Assembly (NCBI GenBank): GCA_905201305.1
Contig: CAJKNS010000061.1
Location: 1 to 11,335, forward strand
Direction of reading: 5' to 3'
Length of the DNA stretch: 11,335 bases
From: an uncultured Eubacteriales bacterium
Lineage (GTDB): Bacteria > Bacillota > Clostridia > Oscillospirales > Oscillospiraceae
Of this stretch, positions 5,901-11,335 are shown piece by piece (positions within the stretch are counted from its first letter, which is position 1; each line of letters starts with the position of its first letter). Both the position numbers and the translations under genes were made by a program. A model generated the notes under the pieces. It was not told the DNA's origin. It worked only from the letters and a program-made list of their open reading frames with translations, and made no database searches.

Positions 5901-6795
5901 ATTCCTCCGTGTCCTCCATGGGCTGGGACATGAACTCGCCGAACAGCCGAAGCAGCGGATTCTGGTTGCGCCGGTCCCATACCACGCTCAGTGTGATTTT
6001 CCCATCCAGCGGCATGGAGGTCAGCCGGGAATCCATGGCAATGTTCATATGCTCGTCAAATACCGCAAAGCCTTCGCCCCGCAGCACCGCCTGATAGATA
6101 GAATCCCGGTTGGGCAGCGTCACCGGCACCGGCTTGCAGCCCTTGTCAAGGAATTGCAGCATCACCAGCTGCAATGTCACCGGCGTTTCCTCCTCCTTGG
6201 GCAGCATTAAAAGGTTTTGCCCGTCAAAGTCCTCGATGGTCAGAGGCGTCCCCTCCGGTACCAGCAGCCCCTTTCTCACAAAGGCTCTGCCACGGATTCG
6301 ATTCACCAACTGCACATCCAGATTGTCGTAGAGCTGCACGCTGGTTTCCGTACAGAGCACCACGTCCAAATCGCCGCTCTGCACCCGGCTTTGGAGCTTT
6401 CGAAATGTATCGCTTTCAAAGTACAGTTCCGCCATGGGATAGCGCCGCAGCGCTTCCTTTCGAAACTCCATGAGCCGGCGGCTAAAATCCCAGCCCACGC
6501 CGATGCCCACCCGGAACTTTAGGTGCTCGCTGCCGGACAGTGCCGCCGCGGTTTTCTTTACCTCCTCCAAGCCCCGGGCAGTGTGGAGAAAGTACTCCCG
6601 GAACACCACCCCCGCAGGGGTCAGGCTGAGGTTTCGCTTGCTGCTGCGGTCAAACAGTGAAAACCCCAGCTCCTGCTCCAGCAGCTGCACCTGACGGCTC
6701 ACCGAGGGCTGAGATACATACAGCTCCTCCGCCGCCTTGGAAAAGCTCATGGATTCCGCTACCCTGAGAAAATAGTTCACCTGCAGTGATGTCAT
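5899..6795 (-). CDS. LysR-type transcriptional regulator
   Basis: I start at the ATG at 6795 (MTSLQVNYF), with AAGGGTGGGG upstream; an open extension of ten residues to 6825 lacks support. The 298-aa length is typical. The N-terminus is a winged helix-turn-helix: FSKAAEELYVSQPSVSRQVQ (18-37), followed by LEQELGFSLFDRSS and LSLTPAG. Residues about 90-290 form the two-lobed effector-binding domain. These regulators usually bind a small metabolite, work as tetramers and control a divergent target. Here the neighbour is the short-chain dehydrogenase gene, with two palindromes in the shared 155-base gap. The dehydrogenase is therefore the likely target. The effector cannot be read from the sequence. 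Confidence 0.93.
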   Translation of the reverse strand: MTSLQVNYFLRVAESMSFSKAAEELYVSQPSVSRQVQLLEQELGFSLFDRSSKRNLSLTPAGVVFREYFLHTARGLEEVKKTAAALSGSEHLKFRVGIGVGWDFSRRLMEFRKEALRRYPMAELYFESDTFRKLQSRVQSGDLDVVLCTETSVQLYDNLDVQLVNRIRGRAFVRKGLLVPEGTPLTIEDFDGQNLLMLPKEEETPVTLQLVMLQFLDKGCKPVPVTLPNRDSIYQAVLRGEGFAVFDEHMNIAMDSRLTSMPLDGKITLSVVWDRRNQNPLLRLFGEFMSQPMEDTEE

Positions 6796-6842
6796 GCTCT
6801 GCCCCACCCTTCTGTGTTTTGCCACGTCTCCATTTTACCGCA

Positions 6843-6864
6843 TTTATAGCCATTTGGCTATAAA
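6843..6864. repeat. perfect palindrome, probable LysR operator
   Basis: TTTATAGCC (6843-6851) and its exact reverse complement GGCTATAAA (6856-6864) flank the four bases ATTT. It lies 48-69 bases upstream of the lysR start, where autoregulatory LysR sites commonly sit. It has no downstream T-rich run suited to a terminator on the plus strand and sits between divergent genes, so a protein-binding site is the better reading. Confidence 0.6.
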
Positions 6865-6892
6865 AAATTGCGTTAACTGGATATTGGAATGC

Positions 6893-6904
6893 CGGAAATT
6901 TCCG
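6893..6904. repeat. 12-bp perfect palindrome upstream of the dehydrogenase gene
   Basis: CGGAAATTTCCG is self-complementary and lies 47-58 bases before the ATG at 6951. Its centre is 45 bases from that of the first palindrome. It could be the activation half of a two-part LysR site. A weak promoter pair overlaps it: TTGGAA at 6884-6889 and TATTCT at 6909-6914, with a 19-base spacer. Confidence 0.4.
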
Positions 6905-6950
6905 TGCTATTCTGTAGTCATAAGATCATCACGGAAAGGACCTATGGTAC

Positions 6951-7715
6951 ATGAATCGCTTTACAGGAAAAACAGCCATTATCACCGGCGCCAGCTCCGG
7001 AATTGGTGCATGCACTGCAAAAACGCTGGCAGCAGAGGGCGGCAATCTGGTTTTGGCAGCCCGTCATCCGGAAAAGCTCCAGGCAATTGCCCAGGAATGC
7101 AGTGACCTTGGGGCACAGGTGCTCACCGTATGCGCCGACGTCAGCAAGGAAGCCGACTGCACCCAGCTCTCTCAGGCAGCTATGGACCGGTTTGGCGCCA
7201 TTGATATTCTGGTGAACAATGCAGGCATCGCCGACAAGCACCGTCCCATTGACCGTCTGGATGTGGATTGGTACCGCCATGTGCTGGAGATCAATCAGAA
7301 CTCCGTCTTTTATATGATGCAGGCAGTGCTGCCCCACATGAAGGAAGCAGGCAAGGGGTCCATTGTGAACATCTCCTCCATCGGCGCCGTCCGCTCCAAC
7401 TCCGGTCTTGCCTATACCACCGCAAAAACCGCAGTCATTGGCATGAGCAAGAATGTGGCGCTGGAGTTTGCCGCGGGGAATATCCGGGTCAACGTGGTCT
7501 GCCCCGGTCCTACCCCCACGGCATTGAATACCCCTGAGCAGATTGCCACCTTTGATTCCGACTTTGCCGCTCTGTGCAACAGCCATATGGCGCTGGATGG
7601 GGTTCCCCAGTGCACCGTTCAGGATCAGGCAAACGCCATCGCATTCTTTGCTTCGGATGAATCTGCGGGGATCACCGGTCAGGTGCTGACGGTAGACCAT
7701 GGCATGACAATCTAA
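6951..7715 (+). CDS. NAD(P)-dependent short-chain dehydrogenase/reductase (SDR)
   Basis: A classical SDR of 254 aa, the usual length. It has the cofactor motif TGASSGIG (12-19), an AAR at 36-38 after the second strand that favours NADP(H), the D63 acidic residue, NNAG (89-92) and the catalytic set Asn115, Ser142, Tyr155 and Lys159. CPGPTPT follows in the usual PG position, and the C-terminus is GQVLTVDHGMTI. It should reduce a ketone or oxidise an alcohol in the cytoplasm; the substrate is unknown. The start follows GAAAGGA by about ten bases. The gene stands alone, divergent from the LysR regulator that probably controls it. Candidate substrates include cyclic ketones, hydroxysteroids or sugar-like polyols; phloroglucinol reductases are also SDRs, but nothing here proves that role. 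Confidence 0.93.
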   Translation: MNRFTGKTAIITGASSGIGACTAKTLAAEGGNLVLAARHPEKLQAIAQECSDLGAQVLTVCADVSKEADCTQLSQAAMDRFGAIDILVNNAGIADKHRPIDRLDVDWYRHVLEINQNSVFYMMQAVLPHMKEAGKGSIVNISSIGAVRSNSGLAYTTAKTAVIGMSKNVALEFAAGNIRVNVVCPGPTPTALNTPEQIATFDSDFAALCNSHMALDGVPQCTVQDQANAIAFFASDESAGITGQVLTVDHGMTI

Positions 7716-7725
7716 TCAATATGCC

Positions 7726-7762
7726 AAAGGAGCGTACCCACACCGGATACGCTCCTTTATTC
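7726..7762. terminator. bidirectional hairpin terminator between SDR and birA
   Basis: An 11-base perfect stem, AAAGGAGCGTA (7726-7736) with TACGCTCCTTT (7748-7758), is followed by TTATT. The arms begin and end in A/T runs, so it can terminate both the SDR transcript and the convergent birA transcript. Confidence 0.85.
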
Positions 7763-7771
7763 TATGATCTA

Positions 7772-8764
7772 TTATACATACCCGCAGAGTCCCCGGACCG
7801 AAACCTCGCCGGAATACACCACGCCGGTTTCTCCGGTATCATATCGCACGATCAATCCGCCGTTTTCGTCGATTCCGGTGGCAAGACCGGATCTGCGGCT
7901 GTCTCCGCGGATCACCTGCACCTGCCGTCCGATGGTAATGCAGGCCTGACGGTATCGCTCCAGCCATGCCTGCTTGCCGCTGACAATCTCCCGGCTGACC
8001 CCGTAAAGCGCCTTTGTAAGCTCTGCCGCCAACCGGCACCGATCCACCGGATGTCCCAGCTCCAACGCCAGACTGGTTGCCATGGATTGAACCTCCGGCG
8101 GAAAATCCGAACGCTTGTGGTTGCAGTTAATTCCAATGCCTGTGACCAGATATTGCAGGGTGCCGCTTTCCCATTCCACGCTCATTTCCGTAAGAATGCC
8201 CGCCAGCTTTTTGCCGTTCAATATAATATCATTGGTCCATTTGATGCCGGGACGGACGCCTGCGGTCGCCTCTATGGCATCGCACACTGCCACCGCTACC
8301 ATCGCCGTCATATGGCTCACCTCTGCGGGTGCGCAGTCCGGGCGCAGCAGCAGGGAATAATACAGTCCCACGCCCTTTGGGGATGCGAAGCTCTTGCCCT
8401 GCCGTCCCCTGCCCCCGGTCTGCTCATCGGACATGGCGACGGTGCCATCCGCTGCCCCCTGATTGCCCAGCAGCTTTAAGTAGTTGTTGGTGGAATCAAC
8501 AGAGTCCAGTACCGTCACGTTTTCCTTCCAGGGATGATCCCCCAAAAACGACAAAATCCGTTCCCGTTCCAGTGGTTCAGGCTGCATGGTCAGCCGATAG
8601 CCCAACCGGGTGGACGCTTCAATGCCATAGCCCTTATCCCTAAGGCGGCTGATCTGCTTCCATACCGCCGCCCGGGTAATCCCCAGCTTTTGACTCATGG
8701 CTTCTCCGGAGATGTAACGCTCCCCTGCCTGCTGCAAAAGTGACAACACGGTTTCCTGTTCCAT
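7772..8764 (-). CDS. birA: bifunctional biotin--protein ligase / biotin repressor
   Basis: I start at the ATG at 8764 (MEQETVL), behind GAGGTGAGG; upstream in-frame Met codons fall before or within the predicted promoter. The 330-aa length fits group II BirA. An N-terminal winged helix (about 1-60) includes ISGEAMSQKLGITRAAVWKQ (18-37). The ligase domain has GGRGRQGKSF (117-126), the biotinyl-AMP loop, and KWTNDI (175-180). A C-terminal SH3-like domain ends at ETGVVYSGEVSVRG. The enzyme makes biotinyl-AMP and attaches biotin to carriers such as the acyl-CoA carboxylase or decarboxylase subunit, and in the DNA-binding form represses biotin genes. The gene stands alone, convergent with the SDR gene and divergent from ylxM-ffh. 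The ligase assignment is firm; DNA-binding repression is inferred from the helix-turn-helix. Confidence 0.96.
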   Translation of the reverse strand: MEQETVLSLLQQAGERYISGEAMSQKLGITRAAVWKQISRLRDKGYGIEASTRLGYRLTMQPEPLERERILSFLGDHPWKENVTVLDSVDSTNNYLKLLGNQGAADGTVAMSDEQTGGRGRQGKSFASPKGVGLYYSLLLRPDCAPAEVSHMTAMVAVAVCDAIEATAGVRPGIKWTNDIILNGKKLAGILTEMSVEWESGTLQYLVTGIGINCNHKRSDFPPEVQSMATSLALELGHPVDRCRLAAELTKALYGVSREIVSGKQAWLERYRQACITIGRQVQVIRGDSRRSGLATGIDENGGLIVRYDTGETGVVYSGEVSVRGLCGYV

Positions 8765-8788
8765 TGTAAACCTCACCTCAGTTGACAT
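8764..8788. promoter_or_regulatory. possible BirA operator overlapping the birA start
   Basis: TTGTAAACC (8764-8772) matches exactly the half-site known from the E. coli bio operator. A weaker mirror half, AGTTGACAT (8780-8788), matches 6 of 9 bases of the partner arm. The seven-base gap is shorter than the usual 14-16, which weakens the call. The site would cover the region from the -10 box to the start codon. Confidence 0.3.
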
Positions 8789-8815
8789 TGTAGCACATCC
8801 GGTTCTTGTCCTCAA
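8787..8815 (-). promoter_or_regulatory. promoter candidate for birA
   Basis: On the minus strand there is TTGAGG (8810-8815), a 17-base spacer and TACAAT (8787-8792). The start point would be near 8780, leaving a leader of only about 16 bases that still holds the ribosome binding site. Confidence 0.55.
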
Positions 8816-8860
8816 GTATTCCGTTTGTCAAAAAATTTTCAGGGTGTAAAGTTTTTTCCC

Positions 8861-8889
8861 TTGACATCCATGAGAAAATGGTGTACAAT
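8861..8889 (+). promoter_or_regulatory. strong sigma-A promoter for ylxM-ffh
   Basis: TTGACA (8861-8866), an exact 17-base spacer and TACAAT (8884-8889) form a near-consensus promoter. Transcription would begin near 8896, about 40 bases before the ylxM ATG. Confidence 0.85.
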
Positions 8890-8936
8890 CCTCACTGTTA
8901 AGTTTAAGACCTTTACAGCTTGCAGGAGGAGAATTC

Positions 8937-9284
8937 ATGGAGCTGAGCACACTCACCCGCACCCTTCTGTTTGATACCTATGGCGACATGCTCACGGAAA
9001 AGCAGCGGCTGTGTTTTGACCTCCGCTATAATCAGGATCTTTCCCTGGGCGAAATTGCCGAGCTGGAGGGCATCAGCCGTCAGGCCGTTCGGGACAACAT
9101 CGTCCGCACCGAGGCGCTGCTTCAGGATATGGAACAGAAAATCGGCGCGGTAGACCGTCTTTCCCGGCTGGAAGCCGCCGAACAGCAGCTTCAGGATGCC
9201 GCCCAGGCCGCCCTGTCTCTGGGAGATGGGGGCAAGGCTGTCGCCCAGCAAATCTTATCCGCATTGAAGGCGCTGAAGGAGTGA
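8937..9284 (+). CDS. ylxM: YlxM family SRP-associated helix-turn-helix protein
   Basis: The 115-aa product has a sigma-70 region-4-like helix-turn-helix: LTEKQRLCFDLRYNQDLSLG, then EIAELEGISRQAVRDNI (about 19-55). A helical C-terminal half rich in Gln, Glu and Ala follows. YlxM proteins are small, are encoded just before ffh in Firmicutes, and are reported to interact with the signal recognition particle and influence its GTPases. The start at 8937 is set by GCAGGAGGAGAATTC, and the stop is four bases before the ffh ATG. The AAGGAG serving ffh lies inside the last codons, implying coupled translation. Confidence 0.93.
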   Translation: MELSTLTRTLLFDTYGDMLTEKQRLCFDLRYNQDLSLGEIAELEGISRQAVRDNIVRTEALLQDMEQKIGAVDRLSRLEAAEQQLQDAAQAALSLGDGGKAVAQQILSALKALKE

Positions 9285-9288
9285 TCTC

Positions 9289-10677
9289 ATGGCATTTGAA
9301 GGATTAACCGAAAAGCTCTCCGCTGCATTCAAAAAGCTCCGCAGCAAGGGTCGGCTCACCGAGGCTGATGTAAAAGACGCCATGCGAGAAATCCGGCTGG
9401 CGCTGCTGGAAGCCGATGTCAGCTACAAGGTCGTCAAGGACTTTGTCAAAAAGGTCACCGAGCGTGCCGTGGGCAGCGATGTGCTGGAAAGCCTGACTCC
9501 TGCCCAGATGATCGTCAAGATCGTCAACGAAGAGCTGGTTGCGCTGATGGGCAGCGAGAATGCCAAAATCGCCATTTCCTCCAAGCCCCCCACGGTTGTG
9601 ATGCTGGTGGGTCTTCAGGGCGCCGGTAAAACCACCAACGGTGCAAAGCTTGCCGGACTCATGAAAAAGGACGGCAAAAAGCCGCTGCTGGTTGCCTGCG
9701 ACGTCTATCGTCCCGCTGCCATCAAGCAGTTGGAGGTGGTCGGCAGTCAGCTTGGGATCCCGGTGTTCCAGATGGGCACTGCCAATCCCGTTGACATTGC
9801 CAAGGCTGCGGTAGAGCATGCCAAAAAGGAAGGCTTCGACATGGTGTTTCTGGACACCGCAGGTCGCCTTCATGTGGACGAAGCGTTGATGGAGGAGCTT
9901 TCCAACATCAAGGAAGCCGTCCAGCCCAATGAGATTCTTCTGGTGGTTGACGCCATGACCGGTCAGGATGCGGTCAACGCCGCCACCGCCTTTAATAACC
10001 AGCTGGATATCGACGGCGTGATGCTCACCAAGCTGGATGGCGACGCCCGCGGCGGTGCTGCCCTGTCCGTCAAAGCCGTCACCGGCAAGCCCATTAAGTT
10101 TGTGGGCACCGGCGAAAAGCTGGATCAGATTGAGCCCTTCCATCCCTCCCGTATGGCGTCCCGTATTCTGGGCATGGGCGACGTACTGACGCTGATTGAA
10201 AAAGCCGAAGCCGCCATGGATCAGAAAAAGGCACAGGAGCTGGAGCAGCGGCTCCGGAAAAACAAGTTTACCCTCCAGGATTTCTACGACCAGCTGGTGC
10301 AGCTGAAATCCATGGGTTCCATTACCGATATTCTGGGCATGATGCCCGGCATGAACGCCGGTGCGCTGAAAAATGTTCAGGTAGACGAAAAGGCACTGAG
10401 CCGTACCGAGGCAATTATCCTCTCCATGACGCCCTATGAGCGTGAGAATCCCGGCGTCATCAACCACAGCCGGAAGCAGCGAATCGCTGCCGGTGCAGGC
10501 GTTCAGGTGCAGCAGATCAATGCCCTGCTCAAGCAGTTTGACGACATGCAAAAGCTCATGCGTCAGTTCACCGGTCCCGGCGCCAGCAAAAAGATGAAGC
10601 GCCTGCAAAAGAGCGGTATGGGCGGCTTTGGCGGCATGGGCGGCAAACGGGGCTTCGGTGGTTTCGGTCGTCGATAA
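9289..10677 (+). CDS. ffh: signal recognition particle protein Ffh (SRP54)
   Basis: This is the full-length (462 aa) GTPase subunit of the signal recognition particle, which binds signal sequences on ribosomes with the 4.5S/6S RNA and docks on FtsY at the membrane. The N domain spans about 1-90. The G domain has GLQGAGKTT (108-116), DVYRPAA (138-144), DTAGR (189-193) and TKLDGDARGG (247-256). The Met-rich M domain runs from about 300 to 435, with MMPGM, SRKQRIAAGAGVQVQQIN and LLKQFDDMQKLM. The last 20 or so residues are a Gly/Phe/Met-rich tail ending in GGFGRR. AAGGAG sits eight bases before the ATG. It is co-transcribed with ylxM; rpsP follows after 81 bases holding a small CTGGTT/AACCAG hairpin (10688-10702) without a T-run. 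Confidence 0.98.
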   Translation: MAFEGLTEKLSAAFKKLRSKGRLTEADVKDAMREIRLALLEADVSYKVVKDFVKKVTERAVGSDVLESLTPAQMIVKIVNEELVALMGSENAKIAISSKPPTVVMLVGLQGAGKTTNGAKLAGLMKKDGKKPLLVACDVYRPAAIKQLEVVGSQLGIPVFQMGTANPVDIAKAAVEHAKKEGFDMVFLDTAGRLHVDEALMEELSNIKEAVQPNEILLVVDAMTGQDAVNAATAFNNQLDIDGVMLTKLDGDARGGAALSVKAVTGKPIKFVGTGEKLDQIEPFHPSRMASRILGMGDVLTLIEKAEAAMDQKKAQELEQRLRKNKFTLQDFYDQLVQLKSMGSITDILGMMPGMNAGALKNVQVDEKALSRTEAIILSMTPYERENPGVINHSRKQRIAAGAGVQVQQINALLKQFDDMQKLMRQFTGPGASKKMKRLQKSGMGGFGGMGGKRGFGGFGRR

Positions 10678-10758
10678 TCCCCCTTCCCTGGTTCGTAACC
10701 AGCACATTGCTTTACGATAGATTTTTGAGAGAAAAAAGATTACGGAGGTGAAATACCC

Positions 10759-11001
10759 ATGGTTAAGATCAGACTTCGCAGAATGGGCGCCAAGAAGGCC
10801 CCCTACTACCGCATCGTGGTGGCGGACTCCCGTTTCGCACGCGACGGCAGATGCATTGAGGAGATCGGCACGTACGATCCGCTGAGCGCGGACAAGAAGA
10901 TCGTCGTCGACGCCGAGCGCGCCAACTACTGGCTCGCCAACGGTGCACAGCCGACGGATACCGTTCGTGTGCTGCTCAAGAAAGCCATCGCAGCGGAATA
11001 A
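10759..11001 (+). CDS. rpsP: 30S ribosomal protein S16
   Basis: The 80-aa protein begins MVKIRLRRMGAKKAPYYRIV and contains GRCIEEIGTYDPL and ANYWLANGAQPTDTV, all hallmarks of S16, which helps assemble the 30S subunit by binding 16S rRNA in the body. Length and ends match the family. GGAGGTGA is placed eight or nine bases before the ATG, fitting a highly expressed ribosomal gene. khpA follows after 15 bases. Confidence 0.98.
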   Translation: MVKIRLRRMGAKKAPYYRIVVADSRFARDGRCIEEIGTYDPLSADKKIVVDAERANYWLANGAQPTDTVRVLLKKAIAAE

Positions 11002-11016
11002 GGAGAGACCCCAAAG

Positions 11017-11247
11017 ATGAAAGAGCTTCTGACCTATATTGTGCAGAACCTCGTGGAAAAACCGGACGAGGTCTCTGTGACCGAGCGCGAGGCCAACGGC
11101 GAGACCGTGTTTGAAGTGCGCGTCGCCGACGGCGATATGGGCAAGGTCATCGGCCGTCAGGGCCGGATCGTCAAAGAGATCCGCATCCTGATGAAGGCCG
11201 TCGCCCAGAGAAAGGGCAAGAAAGTCTCCGTGGAGATCATGGATTGA
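11017..11247 (+). CDS. khpA: KH-domain RNA-binding protein KhpA (YlqC family)
   Basis: The 76-aa protein is a single KH domain with the RNA-gripping loop GKVIGRQGRIVKEIR (42-56, GxxG at 46-49). KhpA pairs with KhpB/Jag in Gram-positives and binds RNA, affecting cell-wall growth and sRNA function. It lies between rpsP and rimM, its standard position. AAGGAGAG is about 10 bases before the start. A hairpin terminator follows directly. Confidence 0.95.
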   Translation: MKELLTYIVQNLVEKPDEVSVTEREANGETVFEVRVADGDMGKVIGRQGRIVKEIRILMKAVAQRKGKKVSVEIMD

Positions 11248-11253
11248 CGCAGG

Positions 11254-11284
11254 AAACGCGCTGCACCCGTGCAGTGCGTTTTTT
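11254..11284 (+). terminator. hairpin terminator or attenuator after khpA
   Basis: AAACGCGCTGCAC (11254-11266) pairs with GTGCAGTGCGTTT (11269-11281) with one G-T wobble, and six T follow from 11279. It is a classic intrinsic terminator placed between khpA and the next ribosome-related gene. Confidence 0.85.
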
Positions 11285-11317
11285 GCACCCAACACCCAAA
11301 AAGGGGGACAACCAACT

Positions 11318-11335
11318 ATGCAAAAACCGTATCTG
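11318..11335 (+). CDS. rimM: start of next gene, probably rimM (ribosome maturation factor), truncated by window end
   Basis: An ATG at 11318 follows AAAGGGGGACAACCAACT, a good ribosome binding site, and only six codons (MQKPYL) remain. In Firmicutes khpA is normally followed by rimM, and RimM N-termini often look like this, so rimM is likely. The identity rests on gene order alone. Confidence 0.5.

Noticed and set aside
10688..10702. CTGGTT/AACCAG hairpin between ffh and rpsP
   Set aside because: The stem is only six bases with a three-base loop and no T-run, so I do not call it a terminator.
9304..11295. 663-codon minus-strand open frame
   Set aside because: It runs antisense through ffh, rpsP and khpA, all certain genes; it has no plausible start signal or domain.

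Overview
The window reads as chromosomal DNA of an anaerobic, fairly GC-rich Gram-positive bacterium of the Clostridia, most likely a gut Oscillospirales/Oscillospiraceae relative. This rests on the ylxM-ffh-rpsP-khpA order typical of Firmicutes, a DUF5685 protein, strong GGAGG-type ribosome binding sites, sigma-A type promoters and the style of the proteins. The assignment is inferred from these features, not from a database search.

Layout. (1) Positions 1-3082, minus strand: a tight six-gene operon. Five small genes (154, 65, 154, 99 and 173 aa) lead into a molybdopterin enzyme whose first 354 residues are present before it leaves the left edge. This enzyme resembles the large subunit of pyrogallol:phloroglucinol hydroxytransferase (AthL family). 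One small gene is a Nudix-fold protein with a damaged Nudix box; the other four are unrecognised. (2) Positions 3083-3450: a divergent control region with one promoter candidate per direction and an unusually long leader (about 210 nt) for the minus operon. (3) Positions 3451-5844, plus strand: a four-gene cassette with overlapping or nearly touching ends: a two-helix membrane protein with a zinc ribbon, a DUF5685 protein, a J-domain protein with a TPR-like middle and a Cys-rich tail, and a short GrpE-like protein. No DnaK is present. A hairpin terminator closes it. (4) Positions 5899-7715: a LysR-type regulator and a divergent short-chain dehydrogenase sharing a 155-base control region with two perfect palindromes. 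(5) Positions 7772-8764, minus strand: BirA, the biotin ligase/repressor. (6) Positions 8861-11335, plus strand: housekeeping genes ylxM, ffh, rpsP and khpA, then a hairpin terminator and the first six codons of what is probably rimM.

How it fits together. The right side is conserved translation and protein-targeting machinery. The left side is accessory: a cytoplasmic molybdenum enzyme probably acting on polyhydroxylated aromatics, with small partner proteins of unknown role. The middle cassette looks like a specialised co-chaperone module built around DUF5685, whose two Asp-rich motifs resemble those of squalene/phytoene synthases. The most promising undescribed material is the set of small proteins made with the AthL-like enzyme and the DUF5685/J-domain/GrpE-like cassette.
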